NCBI GenBank assembly: GCA_902492045.1 | Contig: CABUKB010000025.1 | Location: forward strand, 1 to 5,201 | Reading direction: 5' to 3' | From: an uncultured Oscillospiraceae bacterium | GTDB taxonomy: Bacteria; Bacillota; Clostridia; Oscillospirales; Acutalibacteraceae | Length of the DNA stretch: 5,201 bases | Shown: positions 1 to 5,186 of the stretch, piece by piece | Numbering within the stretch: the first letter of the stretch is position 1 | How the letters are laid out: the number at the start of each line of letters is the position of its first letter | The notes under the pieces: model-generated | Databases searched by the model: none | The model's input: the letters and a program-made list of their open reading frames with translations, nothing else | Told to the model about the DNA's origin: nothing | Translations under genes and position numbers: made by a program

Positions 1-85
1 TAAACAGCTCTTATTCTCTTTCCCAATTTTGTAACACATCATTGACTAACCGACAATCCGGCGGCAAAAGACACCCGCAAAAGGC

Positions 86-114
86 TTGACCCTCAGAGGG
101 AAGGATGTTAAAAT
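86..114 (+). promoter_or_regulatory. Probable sigma-A promoter of the hisH-hisF-pyrG block
   Basis: TTGACC at 86-91 (5 of 6 matches to the -35 consensus) is followed after 17 nt by TAAAAT at 109-114 (5 of 6 to the -10 consensus). A TG at 106-107, one base before the -10, makes it an extended -10. Transcription would start near 120-122, leaving a leader of about 90 nt before hisH. No other promoter of this quality appears between here and the terminator behind pyrG, so I infer that it serves the whole block. An upstream promoter outside the window could also contribute. Confidence 0.6.
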
Positions 115-135
115 AAGGAGGTATATTTTGTCGAT

Positions 136-190
136 ATCCCCGGCCCATCCGAGACGCGCGGACAGGCTCTCCAAGATGGTTGCGGGGGAT
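136..190 (+). promoter_or_regulatory. Possible leader hairpin upstream of hisH
   Basis: Three nested complementary segments can form an interrupted stem: ATCCCC (136-141) with GGGGAT (185-190), CCATC (145-149) with GATGG (175-179), and GAGA (151-154) with TCTC (168-171). The C-run at 138-141 could instead pair with the G-run at 200-204 beside the hisH ribosome site, giving two alternative folds. No T follows the stem, so it is not a terminator. I see no T-box or known riboswitch core. In GC-rich DNA such pairings can occur by chance, and any regulatory role is inference. Confidence 0.22.
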
Positions 191-202
191 CATTCCTGTG
201 GG

Positions 203-209
203 GGAGGAG
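203..209 (+). promoter_or_regulatory. Ribosome binding site of hisH
   Basis: GGAGGAG lies only 3 nt (from GGAGG) before the GTG at 211, which is short, and 10 nt (from AGGAG) before the TTG at 220. Neither spacing is ideal, so the site leaves the hisH start undecided between the two codons. Confidence 0.6.
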
Positions 210-210
210 A

Positions 211-837
211 GTGGCGGTCTTGATTGCCATTGTGGATTACGGTGCGGGCAATCTCCGCAGTGTGGAACTCGCATTTGCCAGACTGGGTGTGCATACGCAG
301 GTGACCGCCGACCCCGACATGCTGGCCCTGGCCGACGGGCTAATCCTGCCCGGAGTGGGGGCTTTTTCCGACGCCATGGAGGCGCTTCGACACAGCGGCG
401 TGGTGCCGGCGGTTTTGGAAGCGGTAAGCTCGGGTAGGCCGCTTTTGGGGATCTGTCTGGGGATGCAGCTGCTTATGGACGGCAGTGAGGAGGGACCCGG
501 TGAGCCGGGGCTCGGCCTGATCCCCGGTATGGTCCGGCGTCTTCCTGACTGTGGGTTGAAAATCCCTCATATGGGCTGGAACAATCTGATTCCGGCGAAA
601 CCAAGCCCGCTGTTAGCGGGGCTGCCGGAGGAGCCCTATGTTTACTTTGTTCATTCCTTTGCTTGTGAGGCGGCCGATCCCGCCGATGTCCTTGCTGTGA
701 CGGAATACGGCGTCCCGTTCCATTCCGCCGTCCAGAGAAAACATGTCCTGGGCTTTCAGTTTCACCCGGAAAAATCCGGGGAGGTGGGTCAGAGGCTTCT
801 GGCGAATTTTGTGGAGTTGGTAAGGGGGTCGACCTGA
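211..837 (+). CDS. hisH: Imidazole glycerol phosphate synthase, glutaminase subunit HisH
   Basis: HisH hydrolyses glutamine and passes the ammonia through a protein tunnel to HisF, step five of histidine synthesis, in the cytoplasm. The 208-residue protein is a single class I glutamine amidotransferase domain of usual length. The N-terminal strand IAIVDYGAGN is at residues 5-14, a PGVGAF oxyanion-region motif at 47-52, the nucleophile elbow LGICLGMQ with Cys82, the HisH signature PHMGWN at 119-124, YFVHSF at 145-150, and FHPEKSG with catalytic His185 and Glu187. The triad is complete. The GTG at 211 is used here. A TTG at 220 would give 205 residues starting MIAIVDYG, which fits the usual HisH N-terminus at least as well. 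The stop shares its A with the hisF ATG (TGATG), so translation is probably coupled, fitting the 1:1 heterodimer. hisA is absent from between them. Confidence 0.96.
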   Translation: MAVLIAIVDYGAGNLRSVELAFARLGVHTQVTADPDMLALADGLILPGVGAFSDAMEALRHSGVVPAVLEAVSSGRPLLGICLGMQLLMDGSEEGPGEPGLGLIPGMVRRLPDCGLKIPHMGWNNLIPAKPSPLLAGLPEEPYVYFVHSFACEAADPADVLAVTEYGVPFHSAVQRKHVLGFQFHPEKSGEVGQRLLANFVELVRGST

Positions 838-1604
838 TGCACGCGAAACGGATCATTCCCTGCTTGGATATCAAAGACGGGCGCGTGGTCAAAGGCGTGA
901 ATTTCGTGGATCTGCGAGATGCTGGCGATCCGGTCGAGGTGGCGGCCGCTTATTCCCGAGAAGGGGCGGACGAGGTGGTATTCCTGGACATCACCGCCAC
1001 CCATGAAGGCCGCGCGACTGTGGCAGAGTTGGCCGCGCGGGTGGCGGAACAGCTTTCGATCCCCTTTACGGTTGGCGGCGGGATCCGCACGGTGGAGGAT
1101 TTTCACGATGTTCTGCGCCAGGGCGCGGATAAAATCAGCGTCAATTCCGCCGCCATCGAACGCCCGGAACTCATCTCCGAAGCCGCCGGGCGTTTCGGGA
1201 GCCAATGCGTTGTCGTGGCCATTGATGCCAGGCGGAGGAAGGGCGGCGGCTGGGATGTATACAAACACGGCGGCCGGTTAAACACCGGCCTGGATGTCCT
1301 CGAATGGGCGGCCCGGGCTGAAAGGCTTGGCGCGGGTGAAATCTTGCTGACCAGTATGGACGGCGACGGTACCAAAGCGGGCTACGACCTGGAATTGACC
1401 GCGACGGTGTCTCAACGGGTGGGTATTCCCGTTATCGCCTCGGGCGGAGCCGGGAATATGGAACATTTTGCCGACGCTTTCCTCAAGGGGAAAGCCGACG
1501 CGGTCCTGGCGGCTTCCCTGTTCCATTACCGCGAAGTGGGTATAGGCGAACTCAAAACCTATCTGGCGTCAAGGGGGATCCCGGTACGTCCAGCGGCGAA
1601 ATAG
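837..1604 (+). CDS. hisF: Imidazole glycerol phosphate synthase, cyclase subunit HisF
   Basis: HisF uses ammonia from HisH to convert PRFAR to imidazole glycerol phosphate and AICAR, the latter re-entering purine synthesis. The 255-residue protein is a full-length (beta/alpha)8 barrel. Both catalytic aspartates are present: Asp11 in CLDIKDGRVVKG and Asp130 in VVAIDARR. Lys19 and the residues of the ammonia gate at the barrel floor (Arg5, Glu46, Lys99 and probably Glu168) are conserved. The two phosphate-binding halves appear as TVGGGIR (78-84) with SVNSAAI (101-107), and LLTSMDGDGTK (170-180) with VIASGGAGN near residues 199-207. It reads as the true histidine enzyme; I see no sign of a HisF-like paralogue from surface-sugar synthesis. 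The start is fixed by the hisH overlap and by AAGGGGG at 822-828, 8 nt upstream. pyrG follows after 12 nt. Confidence 0.97.
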   Translation: MHAKRIIPCLDIKDGRVVKGVNFVDLRDAGDPVEVAAAYSREGADEVVFLDITATHEGRATVAELAARVAEQLSIPFTVGGGIRTVEDFHDVLRQGADKISVNSAAIERPELISEAAGRFGSQCVVVAIDARRRKGGGWDVYKHGGRLNTGLDVLEWAARAERLGAGEILLTSMDGDGTKAGYDLELTATVSQRVGIPVIASGGAGNMEHFADAFLKGKADAVLAASLFHYREVGIGELKTYLASRGIPVRPAAK

Positions 1605-1610
1605 AGGAGG
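1605..1610 (+). promoter_or_regulatory. Ribosome binding site of pyrG
   Basis: A perfect AGGAGG sits directly behind the hisF stop codon and 6 nt before the pyrG ATG. It is the best-placed ribosome site in the window and allows pyrG to be translated strongly even from a shared his message. Confidence 0.8.
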
Positions 1611-1616
1611 AACAAT

Positions 1617-3224
1617 ATGGCAGCGAAATTTGTATTTGTCACCGGAGGAGTGGTCTCGGGCCTCGGCAAGGGAATTACCGCCGCATCGCTTGGACGTTTG
1701 CTCAAATGCCGGGGGTTGAGCGTCTCGGTGAAGAAACTCGACCCCTATCTGAACATTGATCCGGGCACCATGAATCCTATCCAGCATGGCGAAGTGTTCG
1801 TCACGGATGACGGCGCCGAGACCGATCTGGACTTGGGACACTATGAGCGTTTCATTGATGTCAGCCTTTCCCAGAACAGTTCGGTGACATCGGGAAAGGT
1901 CTACTGGAATGTGCTGCAAAAGGAACGGCAGGGGGATTATGACGGCGGAACCGTCCAGGTGATCCCTCATATTACCGACGAAATCAAGCGTCGTATTGCC
2001 CTGGATGCGGATAAATACGATGTGCATATCGTGGAAATCGGCGGAACGGTCGGGGATATCGAGGGCCTGCCGTTTCTTGAGGCGATCCGCCAGTTTGCCG
2101 TGCAGCACGGGCGGCAGAACTGCCTTTTCCTTCATGTCACGCTTATGCCTTACATCGCCGCCTCGCAGGAGATGAAGACAAAGCCTACCCAGCACTCGGT
2201 CAAAGAATTGCTCTCCCTGGGCATCCAGCCCGACATCATCGTCTGCCGGGCGGAACAGCCCATATCCCGGGAACTCAAAGATAAAGTGGCACTGTTCTGC
2301 AATGTTCCGAGGGAAAACGTCATCGCGAACTGCGATGTTCCACTGCTGTATGAGGCCCCGCTTGCGCTGGAGGATGAGGGGTTGGCCGAAATCGTCTGCA
2401 AGGGTTTGGGGCTGGGCAGCCTGCCACTGGATTTGACCGAATGGAAGAAGATGGTGGATACCCTCCGCCACCCTGAAGTGACCGTCACCATTGCCCTGGT
2501 GGGCAAATACGTGGAACTTCATGATGCGTACTTGAGTGTCGCCGAGGCGCTCAAGCATGGCGGTATCCCAAGCCACGCGGCGGTGGACATCCAATGGATC
2601 GACGCGGAAACGCTGACCGACCAAAATGCGCAGGAGATACTCGGATCGGCCGACGGGATTCTGGTTCCCGGCGGGTTTGGCAGCCGTGGGATCGAAGGAA
2701 AGATCGCCGCCGCCCGTTATGCCCGTGAAAACAGGGTTCCGTTTTTGGGTATTTGCCTGGGGATGCAGATCGCGGTGGTGGAGTTTGCCCGCCATGTGCT
2801 GGGGTATGCGGATGCGCATACCACCGAAATCGACCCCACCACGACCCACAATGTCATTGATTTGATGCCCGACCAGAGGGCGGTGGAGCAGCGGGGCGGC
2901 ACCATGCGGTTGGGACAATACCCCTGCGTGTTGGATATCCGCTCTAAAGCATACGGCGAATATGGTGAGGAGCTCATTTTTGAGCGCCACCGTCATCGGT
3001 ATGAATTTAACAACGATTACCGGCAGGTCATGGAGGAAAAAGGCATGCTGCTCGCCGGTATTTCACCGGATAAGCATATTGTCGAGATGATCGAACTGCC
3101 GGAGCATCCCTGGTTTGTGGCCTGTCAGTTCCATCCCGAATTCAAATCCCGCCCCAACCGGCCGCACCCGTTATTCCGTGGACTGATTACGGCGGCCGTC
3201 AAAAGAAAAAACGCTCAAGGCTGA
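1617..3224 (+). CDS. pyrG: CTP synthase (glutamine-hydrolysing)
   Basis: CTP synthase aminates UTP to CTP with ATP and glutamine, the last step of de novo pyrimidine nucleotide synthesis, as a cytoplasmic tetramer. The 535 residues match the usual length. The synthetase domain covers roughly residues 1-270. It has the P-loop GGVVSGLGKG (10-19, Lys18), the KKLDPYLNIDPGTMNP segment, the Mg-binding Asp72 and Glu140 (in VEIGGTVGDIEG), and the UTP-site motif KTKPTQHS near 189-196. The glutamine amidotransferase domain follows, with PGGFG, the nucleophile Cys380 in GICLGMQ, and His506 and Glu508 in FHPEF. All key residues are intact. The ATG at 1617 has an ideal ribosome site. There is no promoter or leader before pyrG, so the G-run initiation control known for Bacillus pyrG is not evident here; expression probably depends on the hisH promoter. 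A terminator lies 7 nt after the stop. Confidence 0.98.
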   Translation: MAAKFVFVTGGVVSGLGKGITAASLGRLLKCRGLSVSVKKLDPYLNIDPGTMNPIQHGEVFVTDDGAETDLDLGHYERFIDVSLSQNSSVTSGKVYWNVLQKERQGDYDGGTVQVIPHITDEIKRRIALDADKYDVHIVEIGGTVGDIEGLPFLEAIRQFAVQHGRQNCLFLHVTLMPYIAASQEMKTKPTQHSVKELLSLGIQPDIIVCRAEQPISRELKDKVALFCNVPRENVIANCDVPLLYEAPLALEDEGLAEIVCKGLGLGSLPLDLTEWKKMVDTLRHPEVTVTIALVGKYVELHDAYLSVAEALKHGGIPSHAAVDIQWIDAETLTDQNAQEILGSADGILVPGGFGSRGIEGKIAAARYARENRVPFLGICLGMQIAVVEFARHVLGYADAHTTEIDPTTTHNVIDLMPDQRAVEQRGGTMRLGQYPCVLDIRSKAYGEYGEELIFERHRHRYEFNNDYRQVMEEKGMLLAGISPDKHIVEMIELPEHPWFVACQFHPEFKSRPNRPHPLFRGLITAAVKRKNAQG

Positions 3225-3231
3225 TAGGTTC

Positions 3232-3267
3232 GCGGGAAGAGACGATAGCCTCTTCCCGCAGGTTTTT
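3232..3267 (+). terminator. Intrinsic terminator after pyrG
   Basis: GCGGGAAGAG (3232-3241) and CTCTTCCCGC (3250-3259) form a perfect 10-bp stem around an 8-nt loop. AGG and then five T (3263-3267) follow. It begins 7 nt after the pyrG stop and marks the end of the his-pyrG block. The T-run is short and offset by 3 nt, so some read-through into folP is possible. Confidence 0.85.
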
Positions 3268-3293
3268 ACTGCAGAGGGAAGCCCACGGCCATT

Positions 3294-3340
3294 TAGCCCC
3301 GCAATCGCGATTCGGCGTCGCGACTAGCCGGAGAGGGCTA
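3294..3340 (+). promoter_or_regulatory. Nested inverted repeats upstream of folP
   Basis: TAGCCC (3294-3299) is complementary to GGGCTA (3335-3340). Inside this pair, two copies of the palindrome TCGCGA (3305-3310 and 3318-3323) can form a second 6-bp stem with loop TTCGGCG. The unit is part of the 139 nt between the pyrG terminator and folP, which hold no gene. No T-run follows. I could not match it to the THF or ZTP riboswitches expected near folate genes. It may be a leader structure, a protein-binding site or chance. If transcription starts at the candidate promoter downstream, the element is not in the folP message. Confidence 0.3.
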
Positions 3341-3348
3341 TGAATGGG

Positions 3349-3385
3349 TAGACGGGTTGCTACGGCTTCTTATATAGGATGTAAA
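3349..3385 (+). promoter_or_regulatory. Weak candidate promoter for folP-folB-folK
   Basis: Because a terminator precedes the fol genes, a promoter is expected here, but none is clear. Two overlapping options exist: TAGACG (3349-3354), 16 nt, TATATA (3371-3376); or TTGCTA (3357-3362), 17 nt, TGTAAA (3380-3385). Each hexamer matches the consensus at 4 of 6 positions. Start points would fall about 15-30 nt before folP. Confidence 0.3.
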
Positions 3386-3400
3386 GAGAAAAGGTAGAAT

Positions 3401-3406
3401 AGGTGG
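3401..3406 (+). promoter_or_regulatory. Ribosome binding site of folP
   Basis: AGGTGG (5 of 6 to AGGAGG) lies directly against the ATG at 3407 but at a good 6-nt distance from the in-frame ATG at 3413. It therefore favours the second ATG. An in-frame TAG at 3395-3397 rules out any start further upstream. Confidence 0.55.
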
Positions 3407-4261
3407 ATGGGCATGCTGGAGTTTTGGCACCGAACCGGCCGGCTTTCCTTAAATCAAACAATTGTGATGGGCATTTTAAATGTAACCCCCGACAGTTTTT
3501 CCGATGGGGGCCGGTTCATCTCACCGGAAAAGGCTTTGGAACGCGCCGTTCAGATCCAAGAGCAGGGAGCGGGTATTCTTGATATAGGCGCCCAGTCCAC
3601 CCGCCCCGGGCATGTTCTGGTGTCACCGGAAGAGGAAATCAAACGCCTGCTGCCGGTACTCCAACTGTTAAAAGGGCGCATTCACATTCCGATTTCGGTG
3701 GATACTTTCTATCCCACTGTTGCAAAAGCGGCGATGCAGGAGGGTGCCTCGATTCTCAACGATGTTTCCGGTCATCTCGACAACGGCATGATGGAACTCG
3801 CCGCCCGGACGGGCGCCGGTCTGGTTTTGATGCATGCAGGGGACGGCGCGGATGATACCGGGGACGAGAGTGAGGATGTGCTCCGAACGGTCCGCCTTTA
3901 TTTTGAGGCGGCATTGAGCCGGGCCGGTCGATTGGGCCTTGATCGAAAGAGGCTTTGTCTGGATCCCGGCATCGGATTCGGCAAGACCCGGGATGGGGAC
4001 CGCCGCTTGGTTTCCCATTTGAGGCGGATCATGGACGGTTTGCCCGAGGTGGCGCTTCTCATCGGTGCCTCCCGGAAGCGTGTGGTGGGGGAATGCCGGG
4101 AAAAGGCGGTGGCGGTCGGGGATAGACTGGCGGGCACCCTTGCGTTTCAAAGTATCGCGCAATGGCAGGGTGCCCGTATTCTGCGGGCGCACGATGTCGC
4201 GGAATCTGTCCGTGCGGCGGCTGTGGTGGATGCATTGATAGGAGAAGGAGGGGAGCCGTGA
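3407..4261 (+). CDS. folP: Dihydropteroate synthase
   Basis: FolP condenses 6-hydroxymethyl-7,8-dihydropterin pyrophosphate with p-aminobenzoate to dihydropteroate; in other bacteria it is the target of sulfonamides. The 284 residues form one TIM-barrel pterin-binding domain. Motifs in order are MGILNVTPDSFSDGG (21-35, with Mg/pyrophosphate-binding Asn25), DIGAQSTRPG (59-68), SVDT (97-100, pterin-contacting Asp99), NDVSG (118-122), LDPGIGFGK (185-193, Asp186 and Lys193), GASRKR (220-225) and RAHDV (260-264). Two segments differ from the common form: Ala-Gln replaces Gly-Glu in DIGGESTRPG, and an acidic loop follows LMH at 141-143 where many family members have MRGTP. The core is otherwise intact. 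The start may be ATG 3413, which has better ribosome-site spacing and loses only two residues. The stop overlaps the folB ATG as TGATG. Confidence 0.96.
   Translation: MGMLEFWHRTGRLSLNQTIVMGILNVTPDSFSDGGRFISPEKALERAVQIQEQGAGILDIGAQSTRPGHVLVSPEEEIKRLLPVLQLLKGRIHIPISVDTFYPTVAKAAMQEGASILNDVSGHLDNGMMELAARTGAGLVLMHAGDGADDTGDESEDVLRTVRLYFEAALSRAGRLGLDRKRLCLDPGIGFGKTRDGDRRLVSHLRRIMDGLPEVALLIGASRKRVVGECREKAVAVGDRLAGTLAFQSIAQWQGARILRAHDVAESVRAAAVVDALIGEGGEP
4245..4251 (+). promoter_or_regulatory. Ribosome binding site of folB
   Basis: AAGGAGG lies inside the 3' end of folP, 9 nt before the ATG at 4261. It decides the folB start: the frame is open further upstream to 4162, but that part lies inside folP and encodes Cys- and Arg-rich sequence unlike the family. 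Confidence 0.75.
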
Positions 4262-4644
4262 TGGCACCGGATAGAAAAAATTTGGATCAGATACAAATCC
4301 GTGGCCTGCGTGTGTATGCTTACCATGGGGTCAAAGAAACGGAAAAGGAGAAAGGGCAGCCGTTTGAATTGGATATCGTATTATGGACGGATGTGAGTTT
4401 ATCCGGCAGGACCGATCATCTCGAAGATACCGTGAATTATTCCAAAGTGGCCCAAAAAGCGACAGCCCTTCTCCAGTCAGAAAAAAATAATTTGGTTGAG
4501 CGGGCTGCCACCCGGGTGGCGGAAGGCATACTGGAGGCCTTTCCGGTTGAGGGGGTGACGGTTTGCCTGAAAAAACCGAGGGCGCCGATTGCGGCCGACT
4601 TTCAATATGTGGCGGTGCAAATCACCAGATGGAGGCAGCAATGA
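4261..4644 (+). CDS. folB: Dihydroneopterin aldolase
   Basis: FolB cleaves 7,8-dihydroneopterin to 6-hydroxymethyl-7,8-dihydropterin and glycolaldehyde, making the substrate of FolK; family members form cytosolic octamers. From ATG 4261 the protein has 127 residues, close to the usual 115-125 and consisting only of the tunnelling-fold domain. The signature IRGLRVYAYHGVKETEKEKGQPFELD spans 13-38. By alignment in my head with the Staphylococcus aureus enzyme, Glu28 matches Glu22, Tyr60 (in DTVNY) matches Tyr54, Glu80 matches the pterin-anchoring Glu74, and Lys105 in LKKPRAPI matches catalytic Lys100. All active-site residues are thus present. It overlaps folP by one base and folK by ATGA, which suggests coupled translation and similar amounts of the three enzymes. 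Confidence 0.95.
   Translation: MAPDRKNLDQIQIRGLRVYAYHGVKETEKEKGQPFELDIVLWTDVSLSGRTDHLEDTVNYSKVAQKATALLQSEKNNLVERAATRVAEGILEAFPVEGVTVCLKKPRAPIAADFQYVAVQITRWRQQ
4631..4635 (+). promoter_or_regulatory. Ribosome binding site of folK
   Basis: GGAGG ends 5 nt before the ATG at 4641 and selects it over the in-frame ATGs at 4563 and 4629, which lie inside folB. The resulting N-terminus, MKAALGLGSNQGD, is that expected for the family. Confidence 0.75.
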
Positions 4645-5129
4645 AAGCGGCGTTGGGACTTGGGAGCAACCAGGGCGATTCTCGGACCATTTTGCGGATG
4701 GCCCTGGATGCCCTGGACGCTTTGCAGGGCACATCGGTGACAGCGGTCTCTTCCCTATATCGAACTTCCCCTGTGGGGTATACAGATCAGCCGGATTTTT
4801 ATAATGCTGTGGCGGAGGTGGAAACCTCTTTGTCCCCCCATGCGTTGTTGGGTGCCTGTCTGGGGATCGAGGCGGCTCTTGGCCGTGTGCGGACCTTTCG
4901 CAATGCTCCCCGTATCATTGATATTGATCTGCTGTTTATGGAAAATATACGGTCCTCCGATTCCGAGCTGATATTGCCCCATCCCCGCGCAATGGAAAGA
5001 GGCTTTGTTCTCATTCCACTGCTTGAATTGCACCCGGATGGACAAGGATTTCAAATGGATATAGCGGCTGCGGCGGATCGGGTGGGGCCTTCGGGGGTTA
5101 TACGAATTGAGAAGACATTTTGGAGATAG
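4641..5129 (+). CDS. folK: 6-hydroxymethyl-7,8-dihydropterin pyrophosphokinase
   Basis: FolK (HPPK) transfers pyrophosphate from ATP to 6-hydroxymethyl-dihydropterin, giving the FolP substrate. The 162-residue protein is a complete single-domain HPPK. The N-terminal GLGSNQGD motif is at 6-13. SSLYRTSPVGYTDQPDFYNAV (37-57) carries the conserved pterin-site and loop residues. LGRVRTFRNAPRIIDIDLLF (80-99) has the Mg-binding Asp94 and Asp96, and LPHPRAMERGFVLIPLLEL (112-130) is the nucleotide and loop-3 motif. Asn88-Ala89 stands where the E. coli enzyme has Trp-Gly in RWGPR; I believe this occurs in other family members and it need not impair activity. The start overlaps the folB stop as ATGA. 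No hairpin terminator follows the TAG at 5127, so transcription may run on into the next unit. Confidence 0.96.
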   Translation: MKAALGLGSNQGDSRTILRMALDALDALQGTSVTAVSSLYRTSPVGYTDQPDFYNAVAEVETSLSPHALLGACLGIEAALGRVRTFRNAPRIIDIDLLFMENIRSSDSELILPHPRAMERGFVLIPLLELHPDGQGFQMDIAAAADRVGPSGVIRIEKTFWR

Positions 5130-5186
5130 AAAAAAGACAAAAATTTAAAAAACGGGTTGACAAAGGGGAGAGAGGGGTGGTATGAT
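5130..5186 (+). promoter_or_regulatory. Strong promoter with UP-like A/T tract, reading out of the right edge
   Basis: A perfect -35, TTGACA at 5157-5162, is separated by 18 nt from TATGAT at 5181-5186 (5 of 6). A TG at 5178-5179 makes an extended -10. Upstream, 5130-5152 is 21 of 23 A/T, placed where an alpha-subunit UP element would lie. The spacer is nearly all purine. The start is expected near 5193, leaving only about 9 nt of transcript in view. The architecture resembles that of rRNA or tRNA operons, but the gene itself is outside the window, so its identity is inference. Confidence 0.8.

Larger units (their letters stand above)
128..223 (+). other. Possible 31-codon leader ORF with TTG start
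   Basis: A perfect Shine-Dalgarno sequence, AAGGAGG at 115-121, lies 6 nt before a TTG at 128. That frame runs 31 codons to a TGA at 221-223. The stop overlaps the alternative hisH start TTG at 220 as TTGA, a usual arrangement for coupled translation. The peptide has only two His residues, not in a run, so it does not look like a classical histidine attenuator peptide. Against the ORF: if the promoter at 86-114 is used, its start point falls at the end of the ribosome site, which would then be missing from the transcript. It could only be translated from a message begun further upstream. I recognise no family. Confidence 0.18.

Noticed and set aside
1..85. End of an upstream gene or a terminator at the left edge
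   Set aside because: TAA at 1-3 could be a stop codon, but three bases prove nothing, and no hairpin with a T-run is visible in the first 85 bases.
128..223. Classical histidine attenuator peptide
   Set aside because: The candidate leader peptide has only two isolated His codons, and no terminator hairpin with a T-run follows it.
211..1604. HisH/HisF-like pair for surface-sugar amidation
   Set aside because: Both proteins keep the complete motif sets of the histidine enzymes and no sugar-nucleotide genes lie nearby.
1569..2996. 475-codon open frame on the minus strand opposite pyrG
   Set aside because: It mirrors the strongly conserved pyrG coding strand, shows no recognisable domain, and its length follows from GC-rich codon bias in the sense gene.
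3268..3406. tRNA gene, THF riboswitch or ZTP riboswitch in the pyrG-folP gap
   Set aside because: I found no T-arm GTTCRA-like motif with cloverleaf pairing and neither riboswitch consensus.
4162..4260. N-terminal extension of folB
   Set aside because: These 33 codons lie inside folP and encode Cys/Arg-rich sequence. ATG 4261 has the ribosome site and the family-like N-terminus.
3668..4267. 199-codon minus-strand frame opposite folP
   Set aside because: It is antisense to an intact, well-conserved gene and has no recognisable motif or neighbours of its own.
4563..4640. N-terminal extension of folK
   Set aside because: It lies inside folB and is unlike any HPPK N-terminus. ATG 4641 gives the canonical start.
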